A stretch of 20,199 nt of DNA, taken from the IMG/VR virus record IMGVR_UViG_3300017697_000134, positions 1-20,199 of that record; one strand, given 5' to 3'. This document shows positions 1 through 7,251 of the stretch, piece after piece; position 1 is the stretch's first letter, and each line of letters opens with the position of its first letter. This DNA comes from a virus. The notes under the pieces were generated by a model. It saw only the letters and a program-made list of their open reading frames with translations, was not told where the DNA came from and ran no database searches. Both the position numbers and the translations under genes were made by a program.

Positions 1-14
1 AAATTATTAGCCAT
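1..14 (-). CDS. Start of a further gene, truncated by the window edge
   Basis: An ATG sits at 14-12 on the minus strand, followed by codons for Ala-Asn-Asn before the window ends. A strong ribosome binding site (GGAG, seven bases before the ATG) lies just downstream of the tail-fibre stop, which makes this a real start. Its position directly after the fibre gene suggests another fibre, fibre-assembly or lysis gene, but four codons cannot show which. Confidence 0.6.
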
Positions 15-25
15 GTATTTTCTCC

Positions 26-2059
26 TTAACTACCTAATGCAACTGCAAAACTAATAGCATCGCCCAATGATGCTGAATTGTCTAGTTGCGTTTGTATATT
101 TGAGGTCACTCCATTTAAGTAACCATATTCGGTATCACTAATGTTAGTGTTTGCTCCAATCTTAGTTGCCGAAATTCTATTTACATCAAGTGTTATATTT
201 CCTGCTGATGTGACAGGTGTATTAGCAATAGTAAACTCTGATCCAGATTGTGTAAGCCCAATGCTTGTGACTGTGCCACTATTATTTGGTTGAACTTTTT
301 GAAAGTTTACTGCAACTGATCCTAAAGTACCTGTGTTATCAGAAGTACATAAATATATAAAATCAGCCTGTGTATTTCCAGACTGTATTGTAAAAATTCC
401 TCCTGCCAACTCACTTATATTATCGTAGTCTGGATCTCTGGAAGCTGTGCCAGAAGCAACAACTTTATAAACTCCATTTTGTGTAGCATCTGATTGTGAC
501 TTAACTAAAACTTTTTGACCTGTGCTAATTGACACCCCATCAATAGTGTCTCCATTTTGAAGATCTGATGCTAAATTAACATTTCCTGTTGTAGCAACTT
601 TCATTACATGGCGAACTGTTAAAGCAGTTGCGATTGAGTCCACATAATTTTTTGTAGCGACTTCATTCCCAGAGCTAGGATCTGACATACCAGAAATTGC
701 ACCTCCAGTTATAGAAACATTGTTAGAGGCTTGTGTTGAAATTGTGCCAAGTCCTAAATTAGTTCTTGAAGTAGAAGCTGATGCAACATCAGATAAGTTT
801 GAAGCCTTTACTAATTTTGCAGTTAATTGATCTTGTGCATTTGATGATAATGAATTTATGTATTGAAATTCTGTGTTAGAAACTGATCCATCAGCAAGTT
901 TTGTTACTGCAATATTTGATCCTAATTGTGAGTCAGTTACATTGCCAGATAAATTTGAACTTAAATAACCTGTTGCATCTGCTAAATTAAAAGCAGGAGT
1001 AGTATCTGATCCTCCAAGAGAAACTGACACACCACCAAAATTTACTGAACTATTAGATAAAGAACTATTACCAATATTACTAAGGGTGTTATTTGAGGCA
1101 TTGATTGTTTTGTTTGTTAAAGTATCAGTAGAACTTTCTGTAACAACTGTGCCATCAATAGCTAAAGTAACAGTTGATCCTGTCGCTGAAGTATTAATAC
1201 CTGTGCCACCAGTTAAAGTTAAACTTTCACTATCAAGATCAATGTCAATACTGCCAGAGTCAGTTGTTATATCTAAATCTTGTGCTGTGACTTGACTATC
1301 TACATATGCTTTTATACTTTGTTGAGAAGCAACAGCAGTAGCACTATCACTAGACATATTATCTTCATCTTTAAAAGCTGTACCACTTATTCCTGTGTTT
1401 AAAATAGGAGAGGTTAATGTTTTATTTGTTAAAGTTTCTGATCCTGCAAGAGTAGTAAAATCATTATCACTTAATGCTGTGTTAAATTGTGCTGTAGTAC
1501 CTGTGAGAGTATTGTTGGCTAGGTTAATTGTTTTTCCAGTTATAGTTGCTGTTCCACCATCTACATAAGCCTTAACCGATTGCTGAGATGGTGGCAAAAC
1601 TGATGAGTTACTTGCCATGTTATCTTCATCAACAACTGACACACTTGGATTAACATAAGGCGATCCAAGATATAAAGATATAGTTGAGTCAGATGCAGAT
1701 ATAGTTCCACTTGCAAAAGTTAAAGTAGTGTTAGGCGAAGAATAAGCACTAATAGAAATATGTGTAAATATTGTGCCAGTATTTGCTCCAACTATTTTTA
1801 CTCTTCTTCCTACATGATGCGTTGAAGTTACATCGGCAGCAATCGTAACAGTTGTGTTTCCAGTTCTTGTTACTGTTGTTGTTCCAGAGCCAGTTCCAAC
1901 TTCAAACCACTCTTTGTCATTCCAAACAACTCTTGATTGAGCCATCCCTTCTCTAGCTGTGTTATTAACACCACTAGGCAACATTGATTCAGCCCACCCA
2001 TTAGGTACTGCTGCATTGTTATCATCTGCTGTTGTACTCCAAGTTGAAATTTTGCTCAT
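26..2059 (-). CDS. Tail fibre protein, modular and repetitive
   Basis: A 677-aa protein very rich in Ser, Thr, Asn and Gly, with no Cys-rich or enzymatic motif visible. It is probably the receptor-contacting tail fibre. Two copies of a unit reading DEDNM-x-S-(about 8)-QQS-x-KAYVD lie near residues 140-167 and 227-254, and a related ATKNYVDS occurs near residue 465. LTNKT motifs occur near 207 and 311. Such 'DEDNM...QQSxKAYVD' and 'LTNKT' units are typical of fibres of marine tailed phages and suggest a trimeric beta-rich shaft. The N-terminus (MSKISTWSTTADDN...) resembles a virion-attachment segment. The ATG overlaps the stop of the upstream ejection-protein gene by 4 bp (ATGA), indicating translational coupling. 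No chaperone or depolymerase domain is recognised. The role is confident; the receptor is unknown. Confidence 0.85.
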   Translation of the reverse strand: MSKISTWSTTADDNNAAVPNGWAESMLPSGVNNTAREGMAQSRVVWNDKEWFEVGTGSGTTTVTRTGNTTVTIAADVTSTHHVGRRVKIVGANTGTIFTHISISAYSSPNTTLTFASGTISASDSTISLYLGSPYVNPSVSVVDEDNMASNSSVLPPSQQSVKAYVDGGTATITGKTINLANNTLTGTTAQFNTALSDNDFTTLAGSETLTNKTLTSPILNTGISGTAFKDEDNMSSDSATAVASQQSIKAYVDSQVTAQDLDITTDSGSIDIDLDSESLTLTGGTGINTSATGSTVTLAIDGTVVTESSTDTLTNKTINASNNTLSNIGNSSLSNSSVNFGGVSVSLGGSDTTPAFNLADATGYLSSNLSGNVTDSQLGSNIAVTKLADGSVSNTEFQYINSLSSNAQDQLTAKLVKASNLSDVASASTSRTNLGLGTISTQASNNVSITGGAISGMSDPSSGNEVATKNYVDSIATALTVRHVMKVATTGNVNLASDLQNGDTIDGVSISTGQKVLVKSQSDATQNGVYKVVASGTASRDPDYDNISELAGGIFTIQSGNTQADFIYLCTSDNTGTLGSVAVNFQKVQPNNSGTVTSIGLTQSGSEFTIANTPVTSAGNITLDVNRISATKIGANTNISDTEYGYLNGVTSNIQTQLDNSASLGDAISFAVALGS
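1299..1380 (-). repeat. Fibre repeat unit copy 2 (DEDNM...KAYVD)
   Basis: Codes for residues about 227-254 of the tail fibre. It matches the copy at 1559-1640 in the DEDNM start, the SQQS core and the KAYVD end, while the middle residues differ. The copies are offset by about 260 bp. This is a protein-level repeat within one gene, not a mobile element. Confidence 0.75.
1559..1640 (-). repeat. Fibre repeat unit copy 1 (DEDNM...KAYVD)
   Basis: Codes for residues about 140-167 of the tail fibre and pairs with the copy at 1299-1380. Shared residues are DEDNM, S, QQS and KAYVD. The DNA has diverged clearly at synonymous positions, so the duplication is old or the second copy came by recombination from another fibre. 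Confidence 0.75.
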
Positions 2060-4164
2060 TGTGTTATTCCTTTAAATTCATTTTCATATTTTTTTTGTAT
2101 TGCTTCTTTATCTTCCATTTTATTTCCACCGACAAACATTGGTGCTACTAATAGTTTCCAATTTCGTAAAGCAGCAGGACTGTTGGCTAATTGCACCATT
2201 AATTCAATAGAGTTAGGAGCAGTTAATATTTTTCCTAATTGATCCCAATTACTATTAGCGACAATATTATCAAAAATTTGTAAAGGAGCAGTTACATTAA
2301 TTTTTGCAAGTTTTGATCCCATTCCTTCTTGCATTTGTGTAGCTTTTGAAGTTATAGATTCTCCACCAGAATATTTAGAAGTAGCATTCATAGTTTGTAA
2401 AAATCTTTCAAATCCTTTTATAACTTTAGCAGGATCTTTACCTTGTGCATTAGCAACACCTGTTAATACTGCTTTTACTTGTTTCTGCTTGTTAGATGTT
2501 CCATAAAATTTTTGAAATATGTTGCCACCCATATTTTCAGCAATTTTAATATTGCCTAACATATCACTAAATAAAGCCTGTGCTAATTCTGGAAACAATT
2601 TGTTATCTATTTTATTTAATTCTTTTGATAATCTACTAATGCTAACATGATCTTGTTTGCCTAATAAAACTTTTTCAAGCAATCCCATTGTTGCATCTTT
2701 ATTAAAAGCAGATGTTGCATCATCTAAAGGAGCAATAATTTTAGCTCTTAAACTTTCATAAACTGCATTACCAGTTGTATAACCATCAAGATTTTTAAGA
2801 CCTACATCAACATAACCTTTAATCTCATAAAGATAACCAACCATTTTATCGTTACCTTCTCTTTTATATTTTTTAATATCTTTAAATAAACTTTGAGAAA
2901 GATCTTGTAATGCCATTTGATCTTTACCTTTAATCTGATCTGCCATATCAGATAATGCTTTAGATTTATCTTTTGTTATACTTTTACTTTTTGATAAATT
3001 AAATAAAGTATCATAAACTGCATTTGTAGCTTCTGTTCCAACAAGAGAAGCATCAAATTCTTTAAAGCCTTTTTTTCTAGCAATCTTATTAATTCTAGTT
3101 AATAACTTAGATCTTGCTTTTTCTATATTTTGAATTGTATTATTCGTAACATCAAGATAACGAAGATTACCTGCACCAAAAAAGTCTTTAACAAATTTTT
3201 CAGATTTTTCTGATAATACTAATTGTCTATTATTTAATCCTAAAAAATATTTTTTACCACTATCTGATTGTGCTACTAATTTTGCTAATTTAATTAATGA
3301 GCCATCTCCTGTTGCTTGTGCAAGAGCTTCAACACCTATTAGTGGAATGTTATTATTTTTTGCAAATTCCATTAATTCTTTTGCGTCTTTAATTTTACCT
3401 TTTTGAATAGCAGTTTTAACACTTGTATTAAATTGATTAATAATGCTTGGATTTCTTACTCCTGCTAAAACAGTTAAACCAACATCTAAACCTAATGATG
3501 TAATTAACGCATGGCTTTCATCCATTCCAAATCTATTAAGAGCTTCATTAACACCACCTGCAAAACCACTTATTCTTGATGCAGTTTTACCAAAAGGTGC
3601 TGCCATACCAAACCATTCAGCAGGTGTTTTTAAAAATTCTCCAACTCCTGTTTCATATTCATTTGTTGCCATACCAAGAGCATCATACACAGCATTATAA
3701 TATTTATCTTTCCACTCTGGACTATTAGGATAAATACCTTGTTCTAATAATCCCATTTTTATTTCATTTTGTTTACCTTGCGATAACATATTTTCTGCAC
3801 CAGAAAATGCTGCTCCTTGCGTTGGACTTTTTATTGCTGCTTTTGCTTCTGAAAAACTTGGTAAAAAAGGAATGTCAATATTTTGTGTTTGTTGATCTGG
3901 ATGATAAAATCCTAATTTTTTACCTGCATAATTTTGTCCCATGTTTAAAAGATTTAGCAAACTTTCTGGCAAAGAAGGAATAGTTGCTATTGCAGATGAT
4001 CCTGCTTCTTTTACTAATCTTCCTGCATCTTGAACATAGTTTCCTGCTGTTTCAATATTTTTACTTACTTTACTTTTTGTTGGTTGATCTGTAAATTTAA
4101 TGTCATCATTAATAACTTCTTCTTTTAATGTTTTTGGTTGATCGCTAAAAACTATTTCGCCCAT
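2056..4164 (-). CDS. Large internal virion / DNA-ejection protein (putative)
   Basis: A 702-aa, mostly helical, Lys- and Ala-rich protein placed just before the tail fibre, where podoviruses keep their largest ejection protein. The first 30 residues hold a tandem pair of short motifs (FSDQPKTLK at about 6-14 and FTDQPTKSK at about 24-32). A segment around residues 180-215 is Gly/Ala/Phe-rich (AEWFGMAAPFGKTASRISGF) and may associate with membranes. The tail end (about 640-690) is again helical and hydrophobic. I see no lysozyme, transglycosylase or protease signature. The ATG directly abuts the preceding stop, with a good ribosome binding site (GGGAG, five bases away). The assignment as an ejected internal protein is inferred from size, composition and position; a tail-tip structural protein is the alternative. 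Confidence 0.6.
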   Translation of the reverse strand: MGEIVFSDQPKTLKEEVINDDIKFTDQPTKSKVSKNIETAGNYVQDAGRLVKEAGSSAIATIPSLPESLLNLLNMGQNYAGKKLGFYHPDQQTQNIDIPFLPSFSEAKAAIKSPTQGAAFSGAENMLSQGKQNEIKMGLLEQGIYPNSPEWKDKYYNAVYDALGMATNEYETGVGEFLKTPAEWFGMAAPFGKTASRISGFAGGVNEALNRFGMDESHALITSLGLDVGLTVLAGVRNPSIINQFNTSVKTAIQKGKIKDAKELMEFAKNNNIPLIGVEALAQATGDGSLIKLAKLVAQSDSGKKYFLGLNNRQLVLSEKSEKFVKDFFGAGNLRYLDVTNNTIQNIEKARSKLLTRINKIARKKGFKEFDASLVGTEATNAVYDTLFNLSKSKSITKDKSKALSDMADQIKGKDQMALQDLSQSLFKDIKKYKREGNDKMVGYLYEIKGYVDVGLKNLDGYTTGNAVYESLRAKIIAPLDDATSAFNKDATMGLLEKVLLGKQDHVSISRLSKELNKIDNKLFPELAQALFSDMLGNIKIAENMGGNIFQKFYGTSNKQKQVKAVLTGVANAQGKDPAKVIKGFERFLQTMNATSKYSGGESITSKATQMQEGMGSKLAKINVTAPLQIFDNIVANSNWDQLGKILTAPNSIELMVQLANSPAALRNWKLLVAPMFVGGNKMEDKEAIQKKYENEFKGITQ

Positions 4165-5727
4165 TTATGCTCCCACCGAAAAATATTGGTATTTACCATC
4201 TTTATAAATTTTAAATTGTAATTTATCATCTTCATCAACACCCATGTATTCAGCATTAGGATAATCCTTTAAAGTATCTTCAATAACTTTTGTGCTATCT
4301 GTGTATTTTATATCATTATCATCGTAGTATGCTTTAATTTCATCTTTAATATCGCCTTGAAATAATTGATTTTCGTCTCTAAATTTTTGTTGTATTTTTT
4401 TCCATCCTCTTTCAAGTGCATAAGCAGACATATTAGGATCTTTTTCATACATCTCATCTAAATAATTATTTAAAAGATTGTTTTCTTCAATAACTCTACC
4501 ATTCATACTTTGTGCCATATTAACAATTAATTGATTACCAAGAGGACTATTGCCAATGTTAGCAGATATTTTCATAAAGTATGCCATCTCTCTATCTGAA
4601 ACTGCACCTTTAGTTTTTTGAACTTGTTGCATAACAAATCGACCTGCAACAGAATTTAATGCTTGAGTAGCACCCATATTTGCTAAATCTAAACCAGATA
4701 AATCAACTCCTAAACTATCTGCCCATCCTTGCATATCAGCTAACAGTTCTGCTGTTTTTCCTGTTTTTGCTAATTCAGATAATTGCACAAATCTTGCTAA
4801 TGACTGATTATCTATATCAGCAGCATCAGCACCAGAAGAAAGTGTATCAACTGTTTTACTAAAAGCATCTCCTCTTGACTTAAACCAAGATTCAGTTCCT
4901 TTATCTGTTGATTGATCTATATTAACATCAAGTTTTGTACCACCACCTGTACTCATTATTTCTGGTTTATTTAAAGTTTCATTAAATCTTGCAGGAACAT
5001 CCTCTGGAATACCATAAGCCTTTTTTTCTTCTGCTGTCATAGGTCTAAAACTATGTTGTGGATTTCCAGAAGGTTGATAATTTTTATAAATTTGACTTTG
5101 GACTAATAAGTTATCCATGTAGGCTTTTTGCTGTGCTGCAACTGACGCATCGGCTGCTGCTTGAGATTCATTACTTCTTTTTAAACCCATAGCAAGTGCT
5201 TGACCTGCTGTAATAGGAACATCAGAATAACCACTAGCTTCTAATAACCCTTGTGCCATTCCTCTACCTTTAGGAGAAACAAGATAATTTAATAAATTAT
5301 TTTTTTGATTTGGTGGTGTGTTACCTGTACCTGTACCTGTTTGTTTAACACCATCATTAGCAATACCTATTGGTTTTTGTCTATTTGATGGTTGATTTAA
5401 TAATGATGGTAAATTTCTTTTTTTTGGATCGCTACTATGACCATAAATAGCACTATAAGATTTATCATCTATAGGAGCATAATTTAATGCACTATAATTT
5501 CTGTTTTTAAAAAATTTTGGATTATAACCACCTCTCATATAATCAAAATTACTAGCAATACGATTTCTTTCAAATTCATCTGAAAGTTCTGGGCGATAAA
5601 AATATTCATCTCTGCCAGATCGACCATAATAACCTTTTGGCACATTTTCAAAAGGTGAGCCTTTTTTCTTTTCCCTATTATAACCACCACCTTTTTCAAA
5701 TTGAGAATATTTAAAAGTATTAGCCAT
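4165..5727 (-). CDS. Internal virion protein (putative), conserved SDxE...GN module
   Basis: A 520-aa protein. The first 110 residues are Tyr/Arg/Lys/Gly-rich and look disordered. The middle is Ala/Gln-rich and helical. Residues about 374-411 (GAVSDREMAYF... then SPLGNQLI... ending in Arg) match a conserved segment I recall from many phage and prophage internal or tail proteins, of the form G-x-[IVM]-S-D-x-E-x-x-F...(S/T)P-x-GN. That family is structural and has no known enzyme activity. A short beta-rich C-terminal tail (about 485-520) follows. The stop directly abuts the ATG of the 702-aa gene, and its own start overlaps the upstream stop (TAATG) behind a GGAGGA ribosome binding site. Probably ejected together with its two neighbours; function otherwise unknown. 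Confidence 0.6.
   Translation of the reverse strand: MANTFKYSQFEKGGGYNREKKKGSPFENVPKGYYGRSGRDEYFYRPELSDEFERNRIASNFDYMRGGYNPKFFKNRNYSALNYAPIDDKSYSAIYGHSSDPKKRNLPSLLNQPSNRQKPIGIANDGVKQTGTGTGNTPPNQKNNLLNYLVSPKGRGMAQGLLEASGYSDVPITAGQALAMGLKRSNESQAAADASVAAQQKAYMDNLLVQSQIYKNYQPSGNPQHSFRPMTAEEKKAYGIPEDVPARFNETLNKPEIMSTGGGTKLDVNIDQSTDKGTESWFKSRGDAFSKTVDTLSSGADAADIDNQSLARFVQLSELAKTGKTAELLADMQGWADSLGVDLSGLDLANMGATQALNSVAGRFVMQQVQKTKGAVSDREMAYFMKISANIGNSPLGNQLIVNMAQSMNGRVIEENNLLNNYLDEMYEKDPNMSAYALERGWKKIQQKFRDENQLFQGDIKDEIKAYYDDNDIKYTDSTKVIEDTLKDYPNAEYMGVDEDDKLQFKIYKDGKYQYFSVGA
5323..5340 (-). repeat. Three tandem ACCTGT hexamers inside a coding region
   Basis: The plus strand reads ACCTGT three times in a row. 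On the coding strand this gives the dipeptide Thr-Gly three times in the 520-aa internal protein, within a low-complexity linker. The unit is a multiple of three, so copy-number changes would keep the frame. Confidence 0.8.
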
Positions 5728-6536
5728 TAAAAGAATCCTCCAAGTATGCCACCTGCTGCTGCACCTAGACCACCCATGCCAAAGTTTTTAGCAAGATCAT
5801 AACCTTGCATTGCACCACCAAGTAATCCTGCACCAGTATTTCTAAATTGTGGTTTTGTTACTGATGTTGTTTGTGGAACTGATGCTCCAATAGAGCCTAA
5901 GTATTCTCGTAATTTGTAATATGGTTTTTGTTGTTCAAAATCAAAACGAGCCATAGCATCTTGTATTTGAGCCATTTCCATTGCTTCTTTTTGCTGACCA
6001 ATACCACCTAATGCTTGAATGTCTTGATAATCTGCTGCTGCAAGTTGAGGAGCAATTGTTGTTGCATTAACCATGTTTTCTCTTTCACGATTATATTGAT
6101 CGCCAAATACTTGCGTTCCTAATTTACCAAGTTCACTAGCCAACACTTCTTGGTTAGCTCCACTTCCTAATCTTCCTGCTTTGGAGAATTGTGATTGAAC
6201 ACCACTTGTTACATCTCCTGCTATTTGATCGTAAAGTTGTTGAGAATATTTATTAGTGCTAGGATCTAAATAATTACCTTGTAAAATATTATTTATTTCG
6301 CTTTGAGAACTTGCCAGTAAAGGATTATTCATTGCCCTGTTTGTAGCTAATTGCATTGCTGCATTACTCTCTGGTGCAAAATCTGTATATGTTTGATTAG
6401 GATAAAAGTTAGGAGAAGTTGATTGAAACAAATTTTGTGCTTGATCGAATGCTTCTGTTACATAAGGTTTAACAAACTCCGATGGCTCTGATGCAGTCGT
6501 AGTTGTTATGTTTTGTGGATTACTTCCCTTTGACAT
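5727..6536 (-). CDS. Internal/ejection protein with glycine-rich C-terminus (putative)
   Basis: A 269-aa protein. Residues 15-75 are polar (SEPSEFVKPYVTEAFDQAQN, then an Asn/Pro-rich stretch). A Gln/Ala-rich helical middle includes AGRLGSGANQEVLASELGKL and an NRERENM segment. The last 35 residues form a glycine-zipper-like hydrophobic tail (GAGLLGGAMQGYDLAKN, then GMGGLGAAAGGILGGFF). The Gly-zipper tail suggests membrane insertion, as proposed for small podovirus ejection proteins. I recall the same architecture from phage proteins encoded just before large internal virion proteins. The start is firm: AAGGAG lies close upstream, and the ATG overlaps the preceding stop as TAATG. The membrane role is inference. 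Confidence 0.6.
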   Translation of the reverse strand: MSKGSNPQNITTTTASEPSEFVKPYVTEAFDQAQNLFQSTSPNFYPNQTYTDFAPESNAAMQLATNRAMNNPLLASSQSEINNILQGNYLDPSTNKYSQQLYDQIAGDVTSGVQSQFSKAGRLGSGANQEVLASELGKLGTQVFGDQYNRERENMVNATTIAPQLAAADYQDIQALGGIGQQKEAMEMAQIQDAMARFDFEQQKPYYKLREYLGSIGASVPQTTSVTKPQFRNTGAGLLGGAMQGYDLAKNFGMGGLGAAAGGILGGFF

Positions 6537-6925
6537 TATATCTCCTTATTAAATAAATAAATTTTTTGTTCATATCCTTTTAATTTCCTTGCCCACCCTT
6601 TTCGCCCTGCAACTTCTATTGCTTGACACTTATTAAGTTTGGCAAACTTTTCTATTTCTGTTTGAATTGGCTCTAACCAATTATTTAAGTTGCTACCTCC
6701 TGCTAGGAAATAACGACAAATCTTTTTTTGTGGATACTGTGCAACTTCTGTTACAACTGCACATTCCACTTTTTTATTCCAACTAATAAAGAGTTGGAAG
6801 CTGTTATTAATTAATCCTTTTAAGATGTCATCTGCTGTGTAACAGTCATCTAAAGCCTTTTTTAGTAAAGGCTCAACTTCATTCCATATTATATGTAAAT
6901 CTTTTTCTGGTACTTTTAATATCAT
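6536..6925 (-). CDS. GNAT-fold protein resembling phage T7 gp13
   Basis: A 129-aa protein. It opens with a helical segment (W14, then a D-D-I-L-x-G-L segment at 32-38), followed by strands carrying AVVTEV at 56-61 and CRYFLAGG at 70-77. A helix then leads to a GRKGWARKLKGY segment at 107-118. This layout and the closing G-R-x-G-W-x-R-x-L-x-G-Y signature match the small acyltransferase-fold family that includes T7 gene 13 product and many podovirus homologues placed beside tail and internal proteins. In T7, gp13 is needed for virion morphogenesis; whether any member acetylates a substrate is unclear. The canonical acetyl-CoA loop (Q/R-x-x-G-x-G/A) is not evident here, so a structural or assembly role is at least as likely. 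Its ATG overlaps the upstream stop by 4 bp. Confidence 0.7.
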   Translation of the reverse strand: MILKVPEKDLHIIWNEVEPLLKKALDDCYTADDILKGLINNSFQLFISWNKKVECAVVTEVAQYPQKKICRYFLAGGSNLNNWLEPIQTEIEKFAKLNKCQAIEVAGRKGWARKLKGYEQKIYLFNKEI

Positions 6926-7251
6926 CCAATAACTACATAACCAAACTTCTGATCGGTATTTGAAGAACTGGCATGAGTTAGTGTTGCTGATCCATTTATT
7001 TTAGCTGAGACAAATAAATTTGTTTTAGCTGCATTTGAATTAGCATTTGTTGGCTCAAGAATAATAACAGAATTAACTGATATTCTTTCATCAACTAAAG
7101 TTGTTGTTGTTTGACTTGCTCGTAAAGTTACATTTCCTGTTGAGTTTAACTTTCCATCAAGTGTGTTGTTTACAGTATTAGAAATTAATCGTAAATGCTG
7201 TGCTTGGTTAGGCATTGACACAGGAACATTAAGAAATTGGTTTGTTGCCAT
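6922..7251 (-). CDS. Small beta-rich virion protein (putative)
   Basis: A 109-aa protein with no Cys and many Ser/Thr/Asn. An N-terminal FLNVPVSMPNQAQHLRLIS segment is followed by alternating hydrophobic and polar strands (NVTLRASQTTTTLVDERIS, SVIILEPT, NLFVSAKINGSATLTHASS). The pattern L-N-V-P-V-S-x-P...H-x-x-x-I-x-x-x-x-N...V-T-L...T-T-T...D-x-R matches a small family I recall from many phage tail regions, without known function. It sits between the tail nozzle and the gp13-like gene, so a tail-tip or fibre-attachment component is plausible. The stop overlaps the next ATG (ATGA), and its start overlaps the nozzle stop (TAATG). Confidence 0.55.
   Translation of the reverse strand: MATNQFLNVPVSMPNQAQHLRLISNTVNNTLDGKLNSTGNVTLRASQTTTTLVDERISVNSVIILEPTNANSNAAKTNLFVSAKINGSATLTHASSSNTDQKFGYVVIG

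Noticed and set aside
1086-1295. Plus-strand open frame opposite the tail fibre
   Set aside because: Antisense shadow of a Ser/Thr-rich gene; no start site context, no ribosome binding site and Val/Ser repeat content derived from the fibre codons. The same applies to plus-strand frames at 3443-3700, 4680-4862, 8985-9383, 11445-11660, 12109-12348, 15973-16179, 18606-18803 and 18840-19049.
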